Shown: positions 24,907-33,476 of the stretch, piece by piece | How positions within the stretch are numbered: the first letter of the stretch is position 1 | How the letters are laid out: each line of letters starts with the position of its first letter | Source of the DNA: Agrocybe praecox | Taxonomy: Eukaryota; Basidiomycota; Agaricomycetes; Agaricales; Agrocybaceae | Direction: 5' to 3' | DNA length: 64,000 nucleotides | Assembly: GCA_964017145.1 (NCBI GenBank) | Contig: OZ024850.1 | Coordinates: 2,891,618 to 2,955,617, forward strand | Made by a program: the position numbers and the translations under genes | The notes under the pieces: generated by a model | Database searches by the model: none | The model's input: only the letters and a program-made list of their open reading frames with translations | Told to the model about the DNA's origin: nothing

Positions 24907-25602
24907 AAGATTCCTCAGCTATCGTCGTGGCTCGAAAATAACTTTGGGCCATATATTCTATCTCATCCTTCTCTTTTTTGTGAAAGCTCAGATAAAACCT
25001 TTATGTGGTGCTTGAGACTAGCAATCTTTTACAAACAAGCTCATCTGGTTAGAGCCATTCGCGACGGATGTATTGCGCGCTTACATCGCCGGGAGATGGA
25101 TCCGGTCATGGCGATAAATTTTTGGGCATCATTCGGGGCATCAGACATACTGTGTCATGCATACTATGTCTATATGGTCTCCGTAGAACCTCAAATCCGG
25201 CAAAATCATGACATCGACAGCGCAAACCTATTAACCCCGGTACAGAAGACACACATTTTCGCTGAATATCACTCTCTGCGCAGCTATTGGAGTATTCTGA
25301 AGAACGACGCTCCTGAATTTTTGCGTCCAAAAAGGCTACAGGCATCAAGCGAATGCGACGACAACAGCCACACGATCTGTTCCGAAGATAAGCATAACGA
25401 ATGTAAGAAAACATGGGAATCGCGATGGATAGTTGCAGCTATGAACCCTTGCTACCATCCTGTAGTCGACGTCATTCAGCGTCTGCTGGTCATTGAGACT
25501 TACCTCCGGGACGACGATATTTTGGAGGCTGTCATGACGCCGGAGTGTAGAAGCCTTGCGCTTGCCTCAATCTCAAAAAAAAAAGGATCAGATATGTCGT
25601 AA
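24907..25602 (+). pseudogene. C-terminal fragment of a BTB/POZ-type basidiomycete gene
   Basis: The frame is open from just after a stop at 24904 to the stop at 25600-25602 (about 231 codons; the first ATG is at 25003). It reads LRLAIFYKQAHLVRAIRDG, REMDPVMAINFWASFG, then LTPVQKTHIFAEYHSLRSYW and a Cys/His-containing tail ending with an acidic helix (VIETYLRDDDILEAV). This order matches what I recall of the region after the BTB domain in a large Agaricomycete family, including the LTPxQ...YxSLxxYW segment. No BTB domain is found upstream: the inverted-repeat element begins immediately. I therefore read it as a gene whose 5' part has been lost or displaced. It could also be a small expressed gene starting at 25003. 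The family assignment is tentative. Confidence 0.45.
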
Positions 25603-26178
25603 TCTGCAGCATCACTTCGATCTTTGAAGACACTGTCCTTGAATCGGATTTACTACCACTGGCAATCCGAGCTTTAGAGATAATAAATCAAGAATAAATA
25701 GTAGGCCAAGCGTGGATCTATGGAGCTAATAATGTTTGTGACCTCCATTGGATTTTGCACTGTGAAATTATATTAGGAACAAGGCATGCGCCTCGCTTCG
25801 CTCCGGCACCAAAAATACGAATGGAATTTGGAGAGCATATGGCATGGAGGAATCAGAGCATAGCCGTAAAGTGTAGGCATAAAAATGATACCAAAAATTA
25901 AAATCAAAGGAAAGAGAAGACGACACTGAAAAAAGCATGATAATATCTGTAAAATAGTTCCAAATTTGGCGAGATAAAATGGAGAAATGGAGGACAAAGG
26001 ATGGAATATGGCAAGAGCAATAAAAATACGTCATCAAAATTTGATCAAAATGAGAAAAGGAATGAAAAGAACAATAAGACTTACCGAAAGAGGTGCAAAA
26101 ACAAACATGTACACACGAACTTGCGCGTTTGCTTAATAGTATAGTAATTAGTCATATTTACATGTTGCATATACATTA
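25603..26178. other. Intergenic, A/T-rich
   Basis: This stretch lies between the BTB-like fragment and the TA-flanked MITE. It has short minus-strand frames rich in hydrophobic residues, which I regard as chance products of A/T-rich sequence. I see nothing else. Confidence 0.4.
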
Positions 26179-26823
26179 GGGGGGGTCAGAGTTGACGGTT
26201 CTCGCCCGGTTCTGAAAGCGGTTCGGAGTTCGATTCCGACGAGAACCGACTTTTGGAAAATTGTGGGAAAGTGCGAGAACCGACTGTTCGCAGTTTCGAC
26301 TCGAGAGTCGCAACTGCAACGGTTCCGGTTCTGATTTCGACTGCTCTGCCTTTATGTGTTATTGTTTTGTGAATTTATACTTGTGTCTGAAGCACCCAGT
26401 AATACCATGTCTCGAATACCCCACTGCAGACCTTTCAAGTAATCTGTGCACTTGAAAAAAATTTGTGGCTTGAGGTTCTGTCGCAAACCTGAGGTCACCA
26501 AGGACAAATTCATGGTCAAGGCTAAAATCAAGAAAAATTTCACTCAGGGGTTGAAAAAAAAAAACGAAGGAATTTTTTGGCGAAGCTGAATAATTCTGGG
26601 ACAGAGAAAGGAGACAACAGCATCACCCTTCGGTATAAATCGATTTATTGAATATTTTAAAACGCCTGGAGAACCGACTGAGAACCGACATAATTCTGTG
26701 GGTGGTCAGAGTAGAACCGATTTCTATGTCGGTTCTGTGTCCGGAGCTGCCTGCAGTTTCAATTCGAGAACTGGGTCAAGAACCGGAGGAGAACCGGCGC
26801 AGAACCGCTACTCTGACCCCCCC
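26179..26823. mobile_element. MITE with G7 terminal inverted repeats and TA target duplication
   Basis: The element starts GGGGGGGTCAGAGT (26179) and ends with the reverse complement ACTCTGACCCCCCC (26823). Both ends are flanked by TA (26177-26178 and 26824-26825), the duplication typical of Tc1/mariner-type insertion. Inside, the hexamer GAACCG or its complement CGGTTC occurs many times in both orientations, clustered toward both ends, so the sub-terminal regions are also inverted repeats. An inner copy of the terminal motif (GGTGGTCAGAGTAGAACCG, about 26700) suggests nested or composite origin. At 645 bp with no transposase frame it is non-autonomous. Confidence 0.8.
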
Positions 26824-27684
26824 TATTGTTTGTATCCTTCGAGTTCGAAATTCAGTTGACATCCACGTGACTCTGCGAAAGGCGCTTAATTTCAAAGTTG
26901 TTGGCAAACAGGTACAAGCAAAGCCGCGCAGACTCAATTGCATGTGCCATGATTTGCCAGTGCGCTGTGCGTTGTTTGCTTGACTTTCTTCCGCAAATAT
27001 TCAACGTTCAACGTCCTGCTATTGCTCTTGTTGAAAACGGAACGGCGACCAGGTACAACATTATGGATAATTTACACCTGCGCAGAACCGTGGTCTAATG
27101 ATGCCAGAATAAGGCAAGCCTCATCCCATCCGACTTTCGCCACTTTCAGAGAAGTTGAAGTGTTCCGTTACCGACATTAGAACATATGGGGAAGTTCGTC
27201 CTTGTCGCTCGGGTGCTTCCCTTTAATCACTTTCCTCATCGTTTGATACACATTGTCGCCACAGCTCGGAAGCTATCCTAATTGTTCAGTTGGTTCATCA
27301 TACAGTGTTCCGACATCTTGGGCTACAGCTGTGTACGATGACGATCTATCTGGTGCGTATCTATTCTCATATCTAAACTAGTTATGTATAACTCGCGCTC
27401 CACCATTTAGTCCCAAAACTTGGAAGGTCGCTTGTCAATATGCCACCCGAAATAAGGTTTGATATTTATTGAAAAATTTCCCGGAAATAACTATAACCAA
27501 GTAGGTGCAGGGAATGGTATGTCAATAACAACCGTTTCAACGCCAGCTCGATTGATCCCCTCCCCAGACTTTATATTTATAGTAAGGCCTCACAAATCGG
27601 CATAATGCAAATGCTTTTCGTATATAAAGGTCAGAACTACGTGTAACGCTCTTGGAATTTCCCCCCGTCATTACTCCGTAGGCT
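26824..27684. other. Intergenic region upstream of plus-strand F-box gene
   Basis: I see no conserved gene here. The last 70 bases contain a TATA-like box and the probable transcription start of the F-box gene at 27685. Confidence 0.4.
27621..27630 (+). promoter_or_regulatory. TATA-like box of the F-box gene
   Basis: TATATAAAGG lies 55 bases before the start codon at 27685. Position and sequence suit a core promoter with a short 5' untranslated region. This is a motif-based inference only. Confidence 0.4.
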
Positions 27685-29463
27685 ATGTACGACTCGCTCT
27701 TGACACTATCAAATTCGAATGAGGCGCCGTCCGAAGATGTTATCTCGGCGATAGGTAACACCATTCAAGGATCCACTACAAAACTACTTTCGATCGATGC
27801 AGACATCAAAAAGCTGAAGCGACGATTGAAAGCTCTGGAGTCCGAGAAACAAGTAATACGGAATGGGTTGAAACTATATCACACCATCTTGTCTCCAGCA
27901 CGACGTCTTCCGTTCGATGTACTACGAGAAATTTTCTCTCAATGCCTTCCAGTCGGTCGATACCCAACTATGAACCCGGAGGAGGCTCCCCTTTTGTTGA
28001 CCCAAATATGTAGGACGTGGCGAGGAGTTGCGCTATCTACACCCCAACTATGGACGAGTTTGCATATTCCATTCTACGAGGTGGGCACAACCGGAGGGTC
28101 CGAACGAAGATGGAACGCAATGAAGAAACGTTTTGAAGTGGTAGAAGAGTGGCTACGTAAATCTGGAGACCTGCCTCTCTCTCTCTCTCTCTATTACGCA
28201 TACAGTCCCCCCGAAACGCACATCGTAAATGTTCCCTCTAATTCCCAACCTCAAACCTTGGAGTGTTCCGGTTTCAAGGCACTGCTATCTATACTTATAC
28301 GCTTTGCTAGTCGATTATGGGAACTCGATTTAGCCCTCCCGCAGAATGTCTTCAAGGAATTCGATAGCATTGCGGACACGGCGAATCTCACAAAACTGCG
28401 AACAATCAGAATCAGGAAGATGCATTCCTTCAATGTCCTCGCATCCTCTAATTTAGTCAAGGTATCCAACCTGCATCGAATCACATTAACCGCTTCTACC
28501 AACGAATGGCACCCCATCCCATTTATGGCTACACCAACTCTAACAGAGCTGAACCTAATCGAGACACCGTTAAGGCCAGAATACGTGATAACTATTCTGG
28601 AAAGCCTCCCGGCATTGAAGCATTGCAGCCTGACAATATCTAGATCTCCCATGCAGCAGACTCAATCCTCTCTTTTTACAGCAACATCTATCACGCTGTC
28701 TTGCCTAGAAACGCTTCATATCCAGGAAAACTCGTCAGTACGTACAGAATCCTTGAAGGCGTTTTTTGCGTCTCTGGACGCCCCAAACTTAACGTGGCTC
28801 TCATATCATCGTCATCCTTACTTTTATCCAACCGTCACTACGATTGACAACCCACGTCGAGTTCAATTTGAACCGCAGGACCTCATTCAGAGGTGCAGTT
28901 TGAAGCGGCTATCATTCGAGCAGTATATACTTGATTCAAGTGCGTTCGAGGAAGTCCTTCGAGCCTGTTCGTTGACTTCCCATCTGGACATCGGTTACCC
29001 GCGAGGAAAAGCCGGATTTGCTGATAGAGGCGGGCTACAGGACCTCGACGATTTGGACATGATCACCCCCCTGATTTATTCTACAGAACGACAGGATGCC
29101 CGGTGGCAAGGACCATGTCTGCCCAATCTCGAACGGTTGGAAGCGTGGTGTCCTAACAGCATCACGGATGAGTCGATTCTGAGATTTATTCTCAGTCGTC
29201 TCACTCCTGAAAACCCAATATCTAATCTCAAATCAGTCAAGGTGTACTTTTTGCGATCGATGCAGGAGGATATCGCACGACGCGTGCTGCAGCATGCGGA
29301 GGCGCTTGGACTGGACTTTGAATTGGACTTGTCCTATAACCCATTACTTGTGGCGCCCGAGCGTGATCCATCGTCGACGTCATATGGTATTTCCGACCAG
29401 GAAAGCATTAGGGACTCATTTTATCCGTACAGAGTTTCTTCCAGTGCAAAGATTCGAGCGTAA
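27685..29463 (+). CDS. F-box protein with leucine-rich C-terminal region
   Basis: This is a single uninterrupted frame of 592 residues. It starts MYDSLLTLSNSNEAPSEDV, continues with a lysine-rich helical stretch, the F-box motif (RRLPFDVLREIFSQCLP, about residues 70-87) and APLLLTQICRTWRGVALS. Leucine-rich repeats follow, ending in VLQHAEALGLDFELDLSYNP. A run of CT dinucleotides near 28175 encodes part of LPLSLSLYYAYS, which is conserved in the paralogues and so is coding rather than a free microsatellite. It is the closest relative of the gene at 12605-14401 but lies on the opposite strand 13 kb away, showing local duplication with inversion. Presumed SCF substrate adaptor. Confidence 0.85.
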   Translation: MYDSLLTLSNSNEAPSEDVISAIGNTIQGSTTKLLSIDADIKKLKRRLKALESEKQVIRNGLKLYHTILSPARRLPFDVLREIFSQCLPVGRYPTMNPEEAPLLLTQICRTWRGVALSTPQLWTSLHIPFYEVGTTGGSERRWNAMKKRFEVVEEWLRKSGDLPLSLSLYYAYSPPETHIVNVPSNSQPQTLECSGFKALLSILIRFASRLWELDLALPQNVFKEFDSIADTANLTKLRTIRIRKMHSFNVLASSNLVKVSNLHRITLTASTNEWHPIPFMATPTLTELNLIETPLRPEYVITILESLPALKHCSLTISRSPMQQTQSSLFTATSITLSCLETLHIQENSSVRTESLKAFFASLDAPNLTWLSYHRHPYFYPTVTTIDNPRRVQFEPQDLIQRCSLKRLSFEQYILDSSAFEEVLRACSLTSHLDIGYPRGKAGFADRGGLQDLDDLDMITPLIYSTERQDARWQGPCLPNLERLEAWCPNSITDESILRFILSRLTPENPISNLKSVKVYFLRSMQEDIARRVLQHAEALGLDFELDLSYNPLLVAPERDPSSTSYGISDQESIRDSFYPYRVSSSAKIRA

Positions 29464-30986
29464 ACATACGTAAAACAAGCATACTTGATATTTATTCCCT
29501 CTTACTGAATTATGCTCGTTAATATTATTCTATTTGTACTGGTCGAGAGAAAAGAGAATTGATACGGAAAAACGAAATCTTTTATTTCCGCTACTGTGAG
29601 CAGGACAAGCCCCATACTTGACCAAGTAACTTAACAGAATGCATTAAGTTAGTGGTCAGTACTCTTTCATTTTCGTTGAGCTGACCAATTCAACATTGAC
29701 GATATAACATGAGGAACTAGTCCAACGCTGAGCTGAATGTAATCATTGGATTACACACAGTATCCCTCGACACTCACCAATCAGCCGGCTACCCGAGAAC
29801 GGGTGGCCAGTCCGCCCAAACTATTGGATAAGCATTCCCACGTTTTGACAGCTGATCCGCCATGCCGATTGACATAGACTGTCAAAAATTTGTAGAAGCC
29901 GTCAAGGAAGCCGTCAAAGATGGTTTGGGGGAAATTAAGAAGGTTTTCCTGCCGAGACGGCTTGGAATTGCGGAACTTTCATTTCGTCGAAGTCCCTTCG
30001 CTGTTCACAGTATACTTATGAGCCCCGGGGTACATATATCAAATACGATTAAAAGGCATGCTATAATATATGTTCTCTTCTTTAAAATATAACAGACCTC
30101 TGTGTAGTGCTTGACTTAATATCAACTGCCACATAAGGGGTTGTACAATCACTGAATTTAAGCCAAGTCAATGTTGCGTTGGGAAAAATTCAGTGCCTGG
30201 TTGGACTAAAAAATGGCTTCATCGAGAACCGAACAGTGTACTACTAGGAGGCACAAGACTTATAAGTCACAAGGACCACAACCACTGCACTACCACATCT
30301 TATTGTTACTGCCGTTTGACGTCGTTACGGCGAATCCGCCTTTCCGCTTTTTTAAGTCGCAACTGACGTATTGTTGCTGAAATCTGAGTGATTTTTGAGG
30401 AAGTTTTTTTTTTTTGCAATATGTATGACATTATAAACCTACAGTAATAGGAAAGCATCTTATTTCAACACCCATCCTCCTCGATCAGGACTCAGTCGCG
30501 CAATCAGCAAGGCTATCTGGCCTAGCGGAGTTGAATATTTATGGGATTCTGCGGCTCATGCCGAAAAACGACGCATCTTCTCAGACGGGATTCCCTGTCA
30601 CGTCGCGCCAAAGAAGCGGTTCTGCCAGGAAATTAACGTGGGATTGCTTATCCAATAGTTTGGGCGGACTGGGTTTTCCCCGAGAACATCTCAATGAGTT
30701 TATAAATAGATGGCTGAATAAGCTACAAGCTATAATTATTAGCCAATAGCGCTTAGCACGGCAGAATTCGGAAAAGGGTAATTTCTCATTTTTTGCCGCG
30801 TCCGATTTCTCAGATCTCATCGTTCGCAACTATACTACTACAAATCATATGCTAAGGAGAGGAAGGCTTACATCGCCATATTACTATGGCTTATCAGTGC
30901 ATATGGGCTTCACATAAATAGGAGAAGAACTCGATTCTCGAGATCCTCGCCATTTATTCACTGTTCTCTTTATTTGACATTCCACA
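29464..30986. other. Intergenic region holding a TIR element
   Basis: No gene is recognised here. Most of the gap is occupied by the inverted-repeat element at 29801-30678. The last 300 bases before 30987 should hold the promoter of the MDR oxidoreductase gene. Confidence 0.45.
29801..30678. mobile_element. Non-autonomous TIR element with 9-bp direct repeats (MULE-like)
   Basis: A 38-base sequence at 29807-29844 (beginning CCAGTCCGCCCAAAC) recurs as its reverse complement at 30635-30672 with one mismatch. Just outside, the 9-mer CCCGAGAAC occurs in the same orientation at 29792-29800 and 30679-30687, at equal distance (six bases) from both repeats. This fits a 9-bp target-site duplication, which is typical of Mutator-like elements. 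The interior of about 790 bases contains no transposase; a 76-codon frame at 29862 is probably chance. I infer a Mutator-type MITE. Confidence 0.6.
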
Positions 30987-32283
30987 ATGTCACCTTCCGT
31001 TCAGAAAGCTCTTTTACTCGAGAAGAAATTCGGAGACCTTGTCGTCAAGGACGTGGAGGTATACAAACCTGGTCCTGGCGAGCTCCTCGTCAAGATTCAC
31101 GCGGCAGCTTTGAATCCCGTCGATTGGAAAATTCAAAAACTTGGCATGTTTCTGGAGCATTTCGAATTACCAGCCATTCTGGGTACAGATATTGCTGGGG
31201 AAGTCGCAGAGGTCGGCGAAGAAGTCAACGATTTCGAAGTAGGAGATAGAGTGTATGTCTTTTCTGAACTGCAATGCCGTCGGACTGGATACTAAACGTC
31301 GCGTTTTTCTATCAGCTTCTGTCAGGGCCGGTTTTCTAACCCTTGGAGCGGCTTTCAGCAATACACGCTCCTCACTGCTTCAACTACTGCTCGAGTAAGT
31401 ATTTGACTCTGGCGTTTACACCGCACGGTATATAATTTTCCTCTTCAACCCATTAGATTCCGTCAAACTGGACATACGAACAAGCAGCCGCGTTGCCAGT
31501 GGTTTTGACGATAGCTTACGTCGCGCTCTACAACGTTAATCCACATGGTTTGGCGATCAAGCCACCGGTGTCGAAAGAAACTCAGGGAATATATTCTGGA
31601 ACTCCCATTGTGGTTTTTGGTGGCGCTAGCTCTGTAGGCCAGATTGGTACGTCTGCGTGCGGAATTTTACTCCGTTACATCAATACTCAAAAATCTAATC
31701 TTTAGCTCTACAACTGGCTAAACTGTCCGGATTCTCTCCCATTATTACGACTGCTTCCATCAAACATACAGACAGCCTCAAAGCACTCGGAACGACCCAT
31801 ATTCTCGACAGGAATCTATCGAGGAACGACTTCTCCGACGAGATCAAGAAGATCACAGGAGACACGCCTATCGAATATATCCTAGACTCCATATCACTGC
31901 CAGAAACTCAACAAATGGGGATCAATATCCTGTCGACTTCGGGACAGATGGCAATTGTCCTCGATCCTGCAGTGGAGATTCCTCAGGATAAAAAGGTTAT
32001 CCATTCTTTGGGACTCTTGAGATTAACTCCTGCGCACATTGAGCTCTTGGAGCCCTTGTATCACGATAAGATATGTGGATGGCTGGAGAGCGGTGTTATT
32101 AAGGTATATCTTACTCTCTTCACACAGGAAGGTCAATAAACTAACTGCGCGATAACAAACTAGCCCAACAAAACTGAAGTTCTCCCAAACGGTTTGGCCG
32201 GTATTCCAGATGGACTGGCTCGGATGCAAGCGGACCAGGTGTCTTGGTTGAAACTGATTGCTCGACCTCAAGAGACATTATAG
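30987..32283 (+). CDS. Medium-chain (MDR) zinc-type dehydrogenase / enoyl reductase-like
   Basis: Five exons (30987-31252, 31316-31394, 31457-31646, 31706-32103, 32164-32283) give 350 residues, the usual length for this family. The N-terminal GroES-like part is clear (VKIHAAALNPVDWKIQ, then LPAILGTDIAGEVAEVGEEV). The nucleotide-binding Rossmann motif reads VVFGGASSVGQIALQLAKLSG (about residues 165-185). The cysteine cluster and catalytic Cys/His zinc ligands of true alcohol dehydrogenases are not evident, so it resembles quinone-oxidoreductase or trans-enoyl-reductase members such as ToxD-like proteins that use NADPH. Substrate is unknown. No polyketide synthase lies nearby to tie it to a cluster. 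Confidence 0.85.
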
Positions 32284-33476
32284 AAAACGTCTCGAAGGGA
32301 TGATATATTCTTTGGTAGCTACTCATCTTGTGTAACAAATTGGGATACAGTCTTAAATCTGTGATATAAAGACACCTCTAGTAGTAGCGGGACTACATGC
32401 AAGTATTCTTTGATGAGCGGTCGTTTTCATCTGTGTTCATTACCAGAAGGCTCAGTAAAAACTAGCTCCGTACGAAGTCGACTGTTCTCTAATTTCCTCC
32501 ACCCATTCTTTCTTATTTCATAAGCTACGTGCCTGCTGAGCGCTAAAACTGCGTTGAATGCGTGTTAACGTCCGAGCCTCTTCAATAAAAAAGAACATGA
32601 TTCATAGCTTTCGTCCAACTATTAAATACGGAAAGAAAATAGGGGATATTAGCTCCAGATTGAGGAAACCCTGGTTCGCACTTCTGTCAGTTTGGGCTTG
32701 GATAGACTTAAAGGAAAGCGAGAGACAATTGCACCCGAACCGGGTAGTGGGACTCTTGTTTGGCTCTGCTATGCTACGCCTTTCTGACTTGAACCTAAGC
32801 AGCTGAACTATTTTGGAATCTTTTTTTGCTTCTTTCGTCCCTCTGCTTCATCCCCTAGTTTCGAGATATCAATATCAATATCTTCACTCGAACTGTCAAG
32901 GTCTACGTGCGTCTCCATCAATCTTGTACCCTCAACAAAACTGGTGTGTTTATTTTTGCTTAGGACTCGTCTCACAATTCACACTGCGTTCGTGGAGGAT
33001 ATCGACTTCAAACCTCATAAGCCCATTTTAGAGGTGTCGCACCACCCGAACGAGCCATAGCTTTTGAGAAACTTGCGTTCATCTTTAAGACTAATATCAA
33101 GTCTTCGGTATCCTCCTCACATCAATCATTTCTCAGCTCTCAGCTTCGATGTAAAGCTGTCGTTGTCAGTCACTGTACCGAAATGCTCAACATTCGTCGG
33201 CGTCGTGTCTGTCAATCATTGATGCTACTATTTATCATACAAGAGAAAATTGGTGGCATTTTGAATAGCACATTCTCCCCATTACGAGTGACAAAGTACA
33301 GTCTTTTTTGAGGCCGCACGACTACAGCCAGCAAGAATGTGAGTTGAAATGCTTGTATACCCGTACATGTTTCCGTCAACTAACTCACCCAATTCAATAG
33401 GGATTATCACTCCATGCATCTCGAATTTCAAGAGCATCATACCAGTACGCCAACAAGGTCGGCTACACTGACAACC
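32284..33476. other. Intergenic region upstream of the MLKL-like gene
   Basis: About 1.2 kb with only short frames lacking known motifs. The distal part should contain the promoter of the gene at 33477. A possible 5' untranslated intron (GTGAGT near 33340) may precede the coding region, but I cannot confirm it. Confidence 0.4.

Noticed and set aside
26200..26250. tRNA T-arm-like sequence GGAGTTCGATTCC
   Set aside because: It lies inside the GAACCG-rich MITE, the stem is out of register with a T loop, and no other tRNA arms are present.
28170..28195. CT dinucleotide microsatellite
   Set aside because: It encodes the conserved LPLSLSLYYAYS segment of the F-box family, so it is coding sequence.
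29862..30092. 76-codon frame inside the TIR element
   Set aside because: Far too short for a transposase and without its motifs; the start lies next to the terminal repeat and is probably chance.
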